A stretch of DNA of 44,067 nt from Gammaproteobacteria bacterium. Lineage in GTDB: Bacteria > Pseudomonadota > Gammaproteobacteria > Thiohalomonadales > Thiohalomonadaceae. The DNA lies in NCBI GenBank assembly GCA_015231435.1, contig JADGBN010000011.1, positions 1 through 44,067 of the forward strand. The letters are read 5' to 3'. Below are positions 7,146-15,948 of this stretch, one piece after another; positions within the stretch are counted from its first letter, which is position 1; the number at the start of each line of letters is the position of its first letter. The position numbers and the translations under genes were made by a program. Below the pieces are notes generated by a model. The model made no database searches and was not told where the DNA came from. It worked only from the letters and a program-made list of their open reading frames with translations.

Positions 7146-8077
7146 TCTATTCGCGAATAATCGGTACTGGCGGCTATCTGCCTGACAAGGTACTGACAAA
7201 TTTTGATTTAGAGAAGATGGTTGATACCACGGATGAGTGGATTCGTACCCGCTCTGGTATTCACGAGCGTCATATTGCCGCAGCCGATCAAAGTAGCTGC
7301 GATCTTGCTGAAATGGCCTCGCGTCGTGCGCTTGAGATGGCCGGCATAGAAATTTCCGAAATTGATCTCATTGTTCTCGCCACCACCACACCAGAGCAGA
7401 TCTTCCCTAGTACCGCCACGCTGTTACAGGCACGTTTGGGATTGCAGGGGTGTCCCGCCTTTGATGTGCAGGCAGTCTGTACAGGCTTCATTTACGCCCT
7501 CGCGATTGCCGATAAATTTATTAAAAGCGGCAGTCATAAAACAGCACTGGTGGTTGGTGCCGAGACCATGTCGCGTCTGGTGGACTGGCAGGATCGTGGC
7601 ACCGCTGTCCTCTTTGGTGACGGTGCCGGCGCGGTGGTACTGCAGGCGAGTGAGGCACCTGGTATTCTCTCTACCCATATTCATGCCGATGGCCAGTATC
7701 GCGATCTGTTGCAGGTTCCCGCAGGAACGCAGACGATGACGATGCAGGGTAACGAGGTTTTTCGGATGGCGGTGAATACCCTTGGGCGTATTGTTGACGA
7801 GACATTGGCGGCAAACAATATGCAGAAAGAGGAGATCGACTGGCTGGTGCCGCATCAGGCAAATATTCGTATTATCAATGCCACGGCGCGCAAATTGAAG
7901 ATGGCTCCCGAGCGGGTGGTCATTACCGTTGATAAACATGGCAACACTTCCGCCGCTTCGGTACCATTAGCGCTGGATGTCGCGGTGCGTGACGGGCGTA
8001 TTGTTCGCGGCGATACGCTGCTGCTGGAAGCCTTTGGTGGCGGCTTTACTTGGGGATCGGCACTGATCCGCTTTTAG
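7142..8077 (+). CDS. fabH: beta-ketoacyl-ACP synthase III (KAS III)
   Basis: Starts fatty acid synthesis by condensing acetyl-CoA with malonyl-ACP. The 311-residue protein has the thiolase-fold triad at Cys113 (QAVCTGF), His238 (VPHQANIRI) and Asn268 (GNTSAAS), and the N-terminal [15 protein letters not shown] segment. Start is TTG at 7142, overlapping the plsX stop, with GAGG at 7130-7133 eight bases upstream; the alignment to E. coli FabH supports this start. Cytoplasmic, in the plsX-fabHDG-acpP-fabF cluster. Confidence 0.95.
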   Translation: MIYSRIIGTGGYLPDKVLTNFDLEKMVDTTDEWIRTRSGIHERHIAAADQSSCDLAEMASRRALEMAGIEISEIDLIVLATTTPEQIFPSTATLLQARLGLQGCPAFDVQAVCTGFIYALAIADKFIKSGSHKTALVVGAETMSRLVDWQDRGTAVLFGDGAGAVVLQASEAPGILSTHIHADGQYRDLLQVPAGTQTMTMQGNEVFRMAVNTLGRIVDETLAANNMQKEEIDWLVPHQANIRIINATARKLKMAPERVVITVDKHGNTSAASVPLALDVAVRDGRIVRGDTLLLEAFGGGFTWGSALIRF

Positions 8078-8113
8078 TTTTTATAATAACGTTATTATTG
8101 CCAGGAGTTTTAA

Positions 8114-9061
8114 TTGTCTCTTGCATTTATTTTTCCCGGACAGGGTTCACAATCTGTCGGAATGGTCGGTTCGTTGGCGCCAATTTATGGCGAGATCCGC
8201 GAGACCTATGCCGAAGCATCGGAAGTATTAGGGTACGATCTCTGGGATCTGGTCGCCAATGGCCCTGAAGAAAAACTTAATCAAACCGAGAAGACACAAC
8301 CGGCGATTCTGACTGCAAGTGTGGCTATTTGGCGCATTTGGCAATCTCAGGGCGGTGATGAGCCGATTGTGATGGCGGGCCATAGTCTTGGCGAATATAG
8401 CGCTTTGGTGGCCGCTGAGGTCATCGATTTTAGTGATGCGGTGCGCCTTGTTGCACGTCGTGGTGCGCTAATGCAGCAGGCAGTTGCTGAGGGTAAAGGG
8501 GCGATGGCGGCCATTCTCGGCCTTGCCGATGAGATCATTCAGGATATCTGCAGCCGCTGTGCCGCAGAGGGTGAGGTGTTGGCGGCGGTAAATTACAACT
8601 CGCCGGGTCAGGTGGTGATTGCAGGTGATCGGGCGGCTGTCGAGCGGGGCGTTGCAGCGGCGCAGGAAGCCGGGGCAAAGCGCGCCATGCTACTGGCGGT
8701 GAGCGTCCCTTCACACTGCTCCTTAATGGCGCCTGCCGCTGCCGCCTTGGCAGAGGAGCTTGAGGCGATAACCCTAAGCAAACCGGTCATTTCGGTGATT
8801 CATAATGCGACAGTTGCGCCAGCCGAAGATGCTGATGCGATTCGTCAGGCACTGGTGCAGCAGTTATCAAATCCGGTGCGCTGGGTTGAATCGATTCAGG
8901 CGATGGACAGACTCGGCGCGGACACATTTATTGAGTGCGGCCCAGGAAAAGTATTAACCGGTCTTAACAAGCGTATTGTCAAACATGCCGACGTACTGGC
9001 AACCTACGATCTCACCGTATTGCGTAAAGCATTGGGTGAGTATGCCAGTTGGAGCGAATAA
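8114..9061 (+). CDS. fabD: malonyl-CoA:ACP transacylase
   Basis: Loads malonyl groups onto ACP. The 315-residue protein shows FPGQGSQSVGM at the start, the nucleophile Ser91 in GHSLGEYSA and the catalytic His201 in SVPSHCSLM, at the same spacing as in E. coli. The start is TTG 8114 with AGGAG six bases upstream (8103-8107); no ATG is available near the conserved N-terminus. A 36-nt gap separates it from fabH. Confidence 0.95.
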   Translation: MSLAFIFPGQGSQSVGMVGSLAPIYGEIRETYAEASEVLGYDLWDLVANGPEEKLNQTEKTQPAILTASVAIWRIWQSQGGDEPIVMAGHSLGEYSALVAAEVIDFSDAVRLVARRGALMQQAVAEGKGAMAAILGLADEIIQDICSRCAAEGEVLAAVNYNSPGQVVIAGDRAAVERGVAAAQEAGAKRAMLLAVSVPSHCSLMAPAAAALAEELEAITLSKPVISVIHNATVAPAEDADAIRQALVQQLSNPVRWVESIQAMDRLGADTFIECGPGKVLTGLNKRIVKHADVLATYDLTVLRKALGEYASWSE

Positions 9062-9085
9062 GCGAACTATTAGCAGGAGAGGTGT

Positions 9086-9832
9086 ATGGGACGACTCGAT
9101 AAACAGATTGCGCTGGTCACTGGCGCAAGTCGTGGTATAGGTGAGGCTATTCTTGCACGTTTGGCGGCCGAAGGGGCGATCGCCGTAGGCACCGCGACAT
9201 CCGCTTCAGGTGCGCAGGCAATTAGCGACCGTCTTGCAGCAGCGGGGCAGCAGGGGATGGGGCTGGTGCTTGATGTGAATAGCGGCGAGAGTGTCAACGC
9301 CCTCTTTGAGCAGCTTAAGGCGAGTGTTGGTGCCCCGACCATTTTGGTAAACAATGCAGGCATCACCCGCGATAATCTACTCATGCGAATGAGTGAGGAT
9401 GAGTGGGATTCGATTATTTCAACCAACCTCGGTTCAGTTTACCGCCTCTCCAAGGCGTGTTTGCGCGACATGATGAAGGCGCGCTACGGGCGGATTATTA
9501 GCATTGCTTCGGTGGTCGCGGCAATGGGCAATGCTGGGCAGTGTAACTATGCGGCGACCAAGGCGGGTATTCTTGGCTTTACCCGCTCACTGGCGCGTGA
9601 GGTCGGATCGCGGGGAATAACCGTTAACGCAGTAGCACCGGGTTTCATTGATACTGACATGACACGGGCGCTGCCCGATGCGCAGCGTCAGGCGCTGCAA
9701 CAGCAGATCCCCCTGACCCGCCTCGGAACTGCCGCAGAGGTGGCCGCTGCCGTTGCATTTCTTGCTTCTGCTGATGCAAGTTATATTAGTGGCGAAACAA
9801 TTCATGTTAATGGTGGCATGTACATGGGGTGA
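9086..9832 (+). CDS. fabG: 3-oxoacyl-ACP reductase
   Basis: NADPH-dependent short-chain dehydrogenase of the elongation cycle, 248 residues. The cofactor motif TGASRGIG is at residues 12-19, NNAG at 89-92, the catalytic triad Ser142, Tyr155 and Lys159 (NYAATKAG), and the C-terminal SYISGETIHVNGGMYMG is typical of genuine FabG. The ATG is preceded by AGGAGAGG. It sits in its standard place between fabD and acpP. Confidence 0.96.
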   Translation: MGRLDKQIALVTGASRGIGEAILARLAAEGAIAVGTATSASGAQAISDRLAAAGQQGMGLVLDVNSGESVNALFEQLKASVGAPTILVNNAGITRDNLLMRMSEDEWDSIISTNLGSVYRLSKACLRDMMKARYGRIISIASVVAAMGNAGQCNYAATKAGILGFTRSLAREVGSRGITVNAVAPGFIDTDMTRALPDAQRQALQQQIPLTRLGTAAEVAAAVAFLASADASYISGETIHVNGGMYMG

Positions 9833-9891
9833 TTGTGTAGAATCCCACAGAAAAGTAATCGGTTTTTTAATTAACTAACAGGAAGAGAATG

Positions 9892-10128
9892 ATGAGTGAT
9901 ATCGAAGCGCGCGTAAAAAAGATTGTCGTTGAACAGTTGGGTGTGGGCGAAGATGAGGTGAATAACAGCTCCTCTTTTGTTGATGATCTGGGTGCCGACT
10001 CTCTTGATACGGTTGAGCTGGTGATGGCTCTGGAGGAGGAGTTTGAGACCGAAATTCCTGATGAGGATGCTGAGAAGATCACGACTGTGCAGCAAGCGAT
10101 TGACTACATTAACGCACATATGGAATAA
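9892..10128 (+). CDS. acpP: acyl carrier protein
   Basis: A 78-residue acidic carrier protein with the phosphopantetheine Ser37 in [19 protein letters not shown]. Two adjacent ATGs exist (9889 and 9892); the second gives [10 protein letters not shown], matching AcpP, and is better spaced from GGAAGAG at 9881-9887. It carries acyl chains for the neighbouring fab enzymes, PlsX and other acyltransferases. Confidence 0.97.
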   Translation: MSDIEARVKKIVVEQLGVGEDEVNNSSSFVDDLGADSLDTVELVMALEEEFETEIPDEDAEKITTVQQAIDYINAHME

Positions 10129-10167
10129 CCAGACGCGACCAGCTAATTTGTCAGAGGAGAGGTGAAG

Positions 10168-11406
10168 GTGTCAAAAAGACGAGTGGTGATCACAGGCATG
10201 GGGATGGTTTCGCCGTTAGGGTTGGATGTGCCCGGCAGTTGGGACGCTATTCTCGCTGGGAAAAGTGGGATCGCTTTGCTTGATCATTTTGATACTTCAC
10301 TGTTTCCTGTTCGTTTTGGCGGTAGCGTCAAGGGTTTTGACGTTACCAGTTATCTCTCTGCCAAAGAGGCAAAAAAGATGGATCCCTTTATCCATTACGG
10401 TATTGCTGCCGCGATGGAGGCGATGCGTGACTCCGGGCTAGAGGTTACCGAGGCCAATGCTGAACGCATAGGGGTGGCGATCGGATCGGGTATTGGGGGT
10501 CTGCCAGGTATCGAAAAGGGCAGTGCTGCGTTTCAGAATGGGGGGGTGCGTAAAATCTCTCCCTTTTTTGTTCCCAGCAATATCATCAATATGGTCTCTG
10601 GCAATGTCTCGATTCAGTATGGGCTGAAGGGCCCGAACATTGCGCTGGTCACAGCCTGTGCCACCGGTACCCATAGTATTGGCGATGCGGCGCGCCTTAT
10701 CGAGTACGGGGATGCGGATGCGATGCTGGCAGGCGGTGCCGAGATGGCCACTTCACCCACCGGCCTTGGCGGCTTTGCCGCTGCGCGTGCGCTCTCTACC
10801 CGTAACGATGATCCACAAACAGCGAGTCGCCCCTGGGATAAGGAGCGTGATGGCTTTGTCTTAAGTGATGGTGCTGGGGTGGTGATGCTTGAGGAGTATG
10901 AGCATGCCAAAGCGCGTAGTGCAAAAATTTATGCCGAAGTGACAGGCTACGGCATGAGCGGTGACGCCTATCACATGACACTGCCAGCCAAAGGCGGTGA
11001 GGGGGCGAAGCGCTGTATGCAGAATGCGTTGCGCAATGCCGGTTTAAACCCTGAGGCGATTAACTATATTAATGCTCACGGAACCTCCACCCCTGCGGGT
11101 GATGTTGCCGAGACAGAGGCCGCCAAGGCCGCTTTTGGTGCGCACGCCTATCAATTGGCAATGAGTTCTACCAAATCGATGACCGGCCATCTGTTAGGGG
11201 CTGCGGGTGGTGTCGAGGCAATTTTTACCGCCTTGGCGATCTATCATCAGGTTGCGCCGCCAACCATCAATCTGATTAACCCCGATCCAGAGTGTGATCT
11301 CGATTATGTCAGCAGTGGTGCCCGTGAAATGGTGATTAACCATGCCCTCTCCAACTCCTTCGGCTTTGGCGGTACCAACGGAACCCTAGTTATCTCGCGG
11401 CTATAG
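10168..11406 (+). CDS. fabF: beta-ketoacyl-ACP synthase II
   Basis: Elongating condensing enzyme with catalytic residues Cys164 (TACATGTH), His304 (INAHGTSTP) and His341 ([12 protein letters not shown]), one residue shifted from E. coli FabF. GTG at 10168 gives [12 protein letters not shown] and 412 residues, with AGGAG eight bases upstream; an earlier in-frame GTG at 10162 is only two bases from that site. It follows acpP closely and should be co-transcribed. Confidence 0.95.
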   Translation: MSKRRVVITGMGMVSPLGLDVPGSWDAILAGKSGIALLDHFDTSLFPVRFGGSVKGFDVTSYLSAKEAKKMDPFIHYGIAAAMEAMRDSGLEVTEANAERIGVAIGSGIGGLPGIEKGSAAFQNGGVRKISPFFVPSNIINMVSGNVSIQYGLKGPNIALVTACATGTHSIGDAARLIEYGDADAMLAGGAEMATSPTGLGGFAAARALSTRNDDPQTASRPWDKERDGFVLSDGAGVVMLEEYEHAKARSAKIYAEVTGYGMSGDAYHMTLPAKGGEGAKRCMQNALRNAGLNPEAINYINAHGTSTPAGDVAETEAAKAAFGAHAYQLAMSSTKSMTGHLLGAAGGVEAIFTALAIYHQVAPPTINLINPDPECDLDYVSSGAREMVINHALSNSFGFGGTNGTLVISRL

Positions 11407-11421
11407 CAGGTTACTTTACCA

Positions 11422-12276
11422 TTGCCTGCGCATCCGTCGCCTGTTCTTGCAGGAGAGCCCCCACACTGTTGGCTTAACGGAGCGTTGGCAACAGCACTTC
11501 CTCTTACCGACAGAGCCCTTCACTATGGCGATGGCCTTTTTGCCACAATAGCCGTGGCCAATGGTCAGCCGTTGCTGCTGCAACGGCATCTGGATCGTCT
11601 CAATTTAGGCTGTTTACGCCTAAAAATACCCCCGCCTGCAGCAGATCTTCTGCAGCAGGAGCTGCTTCAGGCAGCCGCAGGCTGTTCGCAGGGGGTGATT
11701 AAGCTTATCGTTAGTCGGGGTTCTGGGGGCAGAGGTTATCAGCCACCCACAACCGTGCAGCCGACGCGAATCATGCTGCGTTATCCCGCGCCACCACCGC
11801 GCCGTGTGGCGCGTATTATCCTTTGTCAGACACGTTATAGTGAAACGCCAGCACTTTATGGCATAAAACATCTTAATCGCCTGTTGCAGGTATTGGCGCG
11901 AAGTGAGTGGGATGATCCCACAATAGCTGAAGGGTTGCTGCAAAATAGCAGAGATCAGTTCATTGAAGGGACGATGAGTAATCTCTTTTGGGTAGAAAAG
12001 GGGGTGCTTAACAGCCCCGATCCTGCGCTTGGTGGCGTGGCGGGCGTGATGCGTCAGGAGGTGCTGGATCTCGCCGCAGAGGCGGCCATAGCCACCGCCG
12101 AGAGGCCCTGTTATACGGAAAATCTGGCTGCGGCAGAGGAGATTTTTTTAACCAACAGTCTCGTGGGAATTCTCCCGGTTACCGAGGTTGTCACCATGGC
12201 TAAGCGTTATTCTATAGGCCGCATAACGCAAAAATTACAGCAGACGTTACAGCAGCGTGGAAGTTGTTTTGTATAG
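11422..12276 (+). CDS. pabC: aminodeoxychorismate lyase
   Basis: A 284-residue PLP-dependent fold-type IV enzyme that forms p-aminobenzoate for folate. Marks are the LTDRALHYGDGLFATI segment near residues 28-43, KLIVSRGSGGRGY near 94-106, the PLP lysine at about 149 (YGIKHLNRL), and EGTMSNLFWVE plus a C-terminal EIFLTNSLVGILPV. The start TTG 11422 is tentative because no strong ribosome binding site is visible. It overlaps mltG by 20 nt, as pabC and mltG are neighbours in E. coli too. Confidence 0.9.
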   Translation: MPAHPSPVLAGEPPHCWLNGALATALPLTDRALHYGDGLFATIAVANGQPLLLQRHLDRLNLGCLRLKIPPPAADLLQQELLQAAAGCSQGVIKLIVSRGSGGRGYQPPTTVQPTRIMLRYPAPPPRRVARIILCQTRYSETPALYGIKHLNRLLQVLARSEWDDPTIAEGLLQNSRDQFIEGTMSNLFWVEKGVLNSPDPALGGVAGVMRQEVLDLAAEAAIATAERPCYTENLAAAEEIFLTNSLVGILPVTEVVTMAKRYSIGRITQKLQQTLQQRGSCFV

Positions 12277-13291
12277 AAAACGCCTGTTTCGGCTGTTAGG
12301 GTTGATTGTGTTTATCACCAGTATCGGTGGTGGCTGGTTATGGATGGCGTATCAACAGTTTTTGCAGCGTCCGCTTGCAGTCGAGCTCCCAGCAGAGAAG
12401 CAGATCCTTTTTACCATCGCCCCGGGGCGCTCACTCTCATGGGTCGCTGCGCAACTGGAGGCCAAAGGTTATATTACTAACCGTCATTTTTTTCGCCTGC
12501 TTGCTCAGTGGCAGGATCAGGGTAGTGCGATTAAAGCAGGTGAGTATGATTTAACTGCCGCGATGCGGCCGCAGGAGATACTGCAGCGCTTTGTCTCCGG
12601 ACACCCCTATCAACATAGCATAACCATTATTGAGGGGTGGCGCTTTAGTGAGGTGCGAGCGCAGCTTGCCAGCGCAACGCTGCTCGAACAGCAGCTGCCG
12701 GCGATAAGTGATAGTGCGTTAATGCAGCAGTTAGGCAGTGAGTACCCGCACCCTGAGGGACTATTTCTGCCTGAAACCTATCAATTCAGTGCCGGAAGCA
12801 GTGATCTAGCGCTACTGCAACGCGCCTACCAACAACTACAACAGCAGTTGCAGCGCTTATGGGCAGCACGGCCAGCCGAGACACTACTAAAAACACCCTA
12901 TGAGGCGCTGATTTTGGCGTCAATAATCGAGAAAGAGAGCGGCATCGAAGCTGAGCGACCCGTCATAGCAGGGGTCTTTACGCGGCGCTTAAAATTACAG
13001 ATGCGTCTGCAAACTGACCCGACAGTTATCTACGGCGTTGGCGAAGATTTTGACGGTAATTTGACGCGTGCGCATTTGCAGCAAGATACCCCCTATAACA
13101 GCTATACCCGTGCCGGGCTACCACCGACACCAATCGCTCTAGTGGGGCGGGCGGCGATAGCAGCGGCCATTAGCCCCGCGCCGGGTGATGCCCTCTATTT
13201 TGTGAGTAAGGGGGATGGCAGCCACCACTTTTCGGCAACGCTGGAGGAGCACAACCGTGCGGTTAACCGTTATCAGCGGCGTAGTCAATGA
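12257..13291 (+). CDS. mltG: endolytic peptidoglycan transglycosylase MltG (YceG)
   Basis: A 344-residue inner-membrane protein that cleaves nascent glycan strands. It has a membrane anchor at about residues 10-32, a LysM-like periplasmic region (IAPGRSLSWVAAQLEAKGYI), and the YceG catalytic domain with the key glutamate at about 225 (LILASIIEKESGI), then LQTDPTVIYGVG and PYNSYTRAGLPPTPI. GTG 12257 is used here; TTG 12269 is an alternative with the same membrane anchor. tmk and holB, which usually follow, are absent; minus-strand genes come next. Confidence 0.93.
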   Translation: MEVVLYRKRLFRLLGLIVFITSIGGGWLWMAYQQFLQRPLAVELPAEKQILFTIAPGRSLSWVAAQLEAKGYITNRHFFRLLAQWQDQGSAIKAGEYDLTAAMRPQEILQRFVSGHPYQHSITIIEGWRFSEVRAQLASATLLEQQLPAISDSALMQQLGSEYPHPEGLFLPETYQFSAGSSDLALLQRAYQQLQQQLQRLWAARPAETLLKTPYEALILASIIEKESGIEAERPVIAGVFTRRLKLQMRLQTDPTVIYGVGEDFDGNLTRAHLQQDTPYNSYTRAGLPPTPIALVGRAAIAAAISPAPGDALYFVSKGDGSHHFSATLEEHNRAVNRYQRRSQ

Positions 13292-13350
13292 CCGGGTTTA
13301 CAGGCACAGCTGTGCTAGGAAAAGCAGAAGAGAGGCAGCAGTTGCGGTAG

Positions 13351-13533
13351 TTACACTGCCATCATTAGCAGAATCACAAAGCCAATCACACCCAGCAAGG
13401 CAATCGAGGCGGTTTTCCAGTCATCACTGCTCCCTTTCGGGCTCTCCTGCATCATAATTTTAGCGCGTGGCCAGAGGTAGATAATCATCGCCCCCAGTAA
13501 TAGCGCCGAGCCAACCTTCATCCAAATATCCAT
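13351..13533 (-). CDS. small two-helix membrane protein of unknown function
   Basis: A 60-residue protein with two hydrophobic segments (about residues 6-20 and 43-60) flanking a polar loop WPRAKIMMQESPKGSSDDWK. I recognise the general pattern as a short conserved hypothetical in gammaproteobacteria but can assign no function. It has an ATG start and lies 63 nt downstream of the Bax-inhibitor gene on the same strand, separated from it by a hairpin at 13554-13575. The regular topology and conserved-looking loop argue that it is real. Confidence 0.65.
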   Translation of the reverse strand: MDIWMKVGSALLLGAMIIYLWPRAKIMMQESPKGSSDDWKTASIALLGVIGFVILLMMAV

Positions 13534-13545
13534 TCATCTTCCCTT

Positions 13546-13575
13546 AAAATAGAGAGGCCCCGCAAGCGGGGCCTC
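13546..13575 (-). terminator. intrinsic terminator after the Bax-inhibitor gene
   Basis: Perfect 10-bp stem GAGGCCCCGC (13554-13563) and GCGGGGCCTC (13566-13575) with an AA loop. On the minus strand it is followed by TCTCTATTTTAAG, a broken U-tract, so termination may be partial and some read-through into the 60-residue gene is possible. Confidence 0.65.
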
Positions 13576-13596
13576 GGTGATTAAACAGCGTCGCGA

Positions 13597-14271
13597 CTAC
13601 TCGTCGCCAGAGGCAAAGCCCAAAAGCTGAAGCAGGCTGACGAAGATATTAAAGATACTCAGGTAGAGACCGACTGTCATCAGCAGATAGTTGGTTTCAC
13701 CACCATGAATCATGCGGCTGGTATCGTAAAGAATAAAACCGCTCATAATCAGAATAACCACAGACGAAATCACCACAGACATTAGCGGCAGTTCAAGGAA
13801 GATATTTGCCAGCGCTGCAACCAGCACCATCAGCATACCTGCCATCAGGAAGCCACCCATAAAGCTGAAATCCTTACGCGTCGTCAACGCATAGGCAGAG
13901 AGGCCGAGAAAAATAACCCCGGTGCCGCCAAAAGCGGTGGCAACAATCTGACCCCCGTTAGGCAGGCTAAGATAGTTGGTGAGAACCGGGCCAAGACCAA
14001 AACCAAGCAGACCGGTAATCGCAAAGACAACCCCAACCCCTTTGGCAGAGTTGGCGGTTTTAGGGAGAACAAACCACATTAGCAGCATTGAACCACCAAC
14101 ACTTAACAGATAAGTGAACGGAGGCATCTGCATCATGACAGAGAGACCAGCCATTAGCGCACTAAAAATGAGCGTCATGGCCAGAAGTGAGTAAGTGTTG
14201 CGCAGCACCTTGCTGGTATCTACTGCAGGGGCAGCGATCGTGGTATTAAAACTAGTCATATTGTCGAACAT
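13597..14271 (-). CDS. Bax inhibitor-1 / YccA family membrane protein
   Basis: A 224-residue protein with seven hydrophobic segments, the BI-1/TMBIM fold. Visible are VLRNTYSLLAMTLIFSAL at the first helix, LVGFGLGPVL-like glycines in the middle, and the family C-terminus VILIMSGFILYDTSRMIHGG followed by SIFNIFVSLLQLLGF. Bacterial relatives (YccA, YbhL, BsYetJ) are thought to act as pH-sensitive calcium leak channels or as partners of FtsH; which applies here is unknown. ATG 14271 is preferred over the upstream in-frame TTG 14277 because GGAGA lies at a suitable distance. Confidence 0.88.
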   Translation of the reverse strand: MFDNMTSFNTTIAAPAVDTSKVLRNTYSLLAMTLIFSALMAGLSVMMQMPPFTYLLSVGGSMLLMWFVLPKTANSAKGVGVVFAITGLLGFGLGPVLTNYLSLPNGGQIVATAFGGTGVIFLGLSAYALTTRKDFSFMGGFLMAGMLMVLVAALANIFLELPLMSVVISSVVILIMSGFILYDTSRMIHGGETNYLLMTVGLYLSIFNIFVSLLQLLGFASGDE

Positions 14272-14420
14272 CGGCAAATCTCCATGGAGTCGGGAACGGG
14301 AAATAAAAAGTAAAACCTAATCGCTTCGTAGGACAGTAGGATAACGACATAATTCATAAATTCAAGTAAAAGAGTAGTAGCCAAGTGCAAAATGAGTCGC
14401 TAGAATAGCGCCTTCAAACA

Positions 14421-14508
14421 GGAGAGGTGGCTGAGCGGTCGAAAGCGGCGGTCTTGAAAACCGTTGAAGAGCAATCTTCCCAGGGTTCGAATCCCTGCCT
14501 CTCCGCCA
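14421..14508 (+). tRNA. tRNA-Ser (anticodon UGA)
   Basis: An 88-nt class II tRNA with encoded CCA (14506-14508). Acceptor GGAGAGG pairs with CCTCTCC, the D-loop carries AGCGGTCGAAAG, the anticodon loop CTTGAAA has TGA at 14455-14457, a long variable arm (GAAGAGCAATCTTC) is present, and the T-arm has GGTTCGAATCC. It is a single gene between divergent minus-strand genes. Confidence 0.97.
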
Positions 14509-14541
14509 CCTTTACCTTATAAATAAATTACTTAAGAATTC

Positions 14542-14564
14542 AGGGTTACCCTCTGTGTAACCCT
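14542..14564 (+). terminator. hairpin downstream of tRNA-Ser
   Basis: AGGGTTA (14542-14548) pairs with TAACCCT (14558-14564) across a 9-nt loop, followed by only TT. It may terminate or help process the tRNA transcript. The U-tract is poor. Confidence 0.4.
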
Positions 14565-14596
14565 TTGGCCAAGTAGTCACACCATTACTCATTCCC

Positions 14597-14788
14597 CTAT
14601 TTAGCAGGATCACATCTGCGATCAGAAATCTCCCGAAACTCGGCATCCATCGCGTTGCGCTGCTTGTCCGGCAGCGCAGCTAGGCTGCGAACAACTCGTC
14701 GGGTTTGCCCTCTTTCATGGCCGCAAAAATCAGCAGGGGCAAGTTGCTGTATCTGGTTTTCGATGGACTCTAGTTGGGTTGCGCTCAT
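14597..14788 (-). CDS. small hypothetical protein, possibly frameshifted
   Basis: A 63-residue ORF starting MSATQLESIENQIQQLAP with GGAG nine bases before the ATG. The middle (about residues 17-35, ADFCGHERGQTRRVV) is unlike either end. In the +1 frame the same DNA reads LLIFAAMKEGKPDELFAA, which would join the N-terminal helix to the C-terminal LAALPDKQRNAMDAEFREI more naturally. Two compensating frameshifts are therefore possible. No function recognised. Its ATG overlaps the stop of a 24-codon ORF upstream. Confidence 0.4.
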   Translation of the reverse strand: MSATQLESIENQIQQLAPADFCGHERGQTRRVVRSLAALPDKQRNAMDAEFREISDRRCDPAK

Positions 14789-14859
14789 TTTTGAATACTC
14801 CTCTGATTTTGCTTTTTCCACTGCGTAATCTCATTAGCCAGTGAGTCACCACTGCTCAT
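14785..14859 (-). CDS. 24-residue ORF coupled to the small hypothetical gene
   Basis: ATG at 14859 opens MSSGDSLANEITQWKKQNQR and ends four residues later in a TGA that overlaps the next ATG (ATGA). It contains the ribosome binding site of the downstream ORF, so it could act as a translated leader, or be the remnant of a longer gene. No family recognised. Confidence 0.25.
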   Translation of the reverse strand: MSSGDSLANEITQWKKQNQRSIQK

Positions 14860-14907
14860 CCCCTGAGTGGCCCGGAGGTTATCTTATCTTGCTTTCTGGT
14901 CTGGAGC

Positions 14908-15948
14908 TTAGCCGTTTTTCTCTTTGCGCTTACTGTTGACGACTGTGCGGACATGGCGGGCGAATTTGCGGTCGTTGGCTCTTTTTTCTGCTAAGGTGGC
15001 ACTATTAAACGCCTGTTCCCGCATGAGTTTTAGGTAATTATTTAGCCGCCTCTCGTGCAGCGTACCCGCCTCAATGGCGGCTCTTACGGCACATCCGGGT
15101 TCACTCTGGTGCTGGCAGTCAGCGAATCTGCAGTGGCTGGCGAGTAGGGCTATCTCCGCGAAGGTCTCTTCGACGCCGTGTTCACAGGCAGCCAACTGGA
15201 GTTCCCGCATTCCCGGCGTATCGAGCAGCAAACCACCCGTGGCAAGCGGGTGTAGCGATCGGCTGGTGGTGGTGTGCCGCCCTTTGGCGTCGTCCTCACG
15301 GATCGCTTGAGTCTGCTGTAACGTATCTCCTAATAGGGTATTGATTAAGGTCGATTTGCCGACCCCGGAGGAGCCGAGAAAGGCGATGGTTTTTCCGGTG
15401 GAGCACCAGGCGGTGAGCTGCCTGACGTTTTCAGGTTGCAAACTGTTTAATATCAGGATTTCTTGGGTTGGCCCAAGGAGCTGAGCTTGCTCGATGTAGG
15501 CCTGTCTATCTTCACAGAGATCGGCCTTGGTCAGAAGAATGACAGGGTCAACACCGGCATCATTTGCCAAGGAGAGGTAGCGTTCGAGGCGGTTGAGATT
15601 GAAATCCTGGTTCATGGAGCTGACGATAAACAGGGTGTTGATATTGGCTGCGATGAGTTGGGTCGCTACCTTGGCGCCAGCCGCCTTACGTGAGAAGAGG
15701 GATAACCTCTCTAGCAAACGGGTGAAGCGGTTCTCTGCATCGAGCAGAATCCAGTCGCCAACCACAAGTTCAGCAACAGATGGTGAGAGGGGCAGGCTGC
15801 GTCTGCCCTGGGTTGTTAGCAACGCGATGAGTGAGCGCTGCTGGCCGATCACTCTGGCCATCGTGCAGCTCTCGAACTCTTCAAGCGAAATTTGTTGCTG
15901 GAAAAAGGGTTGCCAACCCAGTTGCGGTAGGGAGAGTTGCTCACTCAT
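14908..15948 (-). CDS. rsgA: ribosome small subunit-dependent GTPase A
   Basis: A 346-residue circularly permuted GTPase that acts in late 30S maturation. An N-terminal OB-fold region is followed by motifs in permuted order: G4 LLTKADL near 135-141, G1 GSSGVGKST near 195, a switch region with DDAKGRHTTTSR, and G3 DTPGMREL near 245. The C-terminal zinc site is CRFADCQHQSEPGC near 275-288. Length is typical. AGAGG lies about ten bases before the ATG. It is divergent from nuoA and unlinked to its usual partner orn. Confidence 0.95.
   Translation of the reverse strand: MSEQLSLPQLGWQPFFQQQISLEEFESCTMARVIGQQRSLIALLTTQGRRSLPLSPSVAELVVGDWILLDAENRFTRLLERLSLFSRKAAGAKVATQLIAANINTLFIVSSMNQDFNLNRLERYLSLANDAGVDPVILLTKADLCEDRQAYIEQAQLLGPTQEILILNSLQPENVRQLTAWCSTGKTIAFLGSSGVGKSTLINTLLGDTLQQTQAIREDDAKGRHTTTSRSLHPLATGGLLLDTPGMRELQLAACEHGVEETFAEIALLASHCRFADCQHQSEPGCAVRAAIEAGTLHERRLNNYLKLMREQAFNSATLAEKRANDRKFARHVRTVVNSKRKEKNG

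Noticed and set aside
13311-13330. GCACAGCTGTGC palindrome after mltG as a terminator
   Set aside because: Short stem with no following T-run; probably a chance palindrome.
14421-15948. Genomic island inserted at tRNA-Ser
   Set aside because: No integrase and no repeat of the tRNA 3' end was found downstream; the flanking genes are ordinary chromosomal genes.
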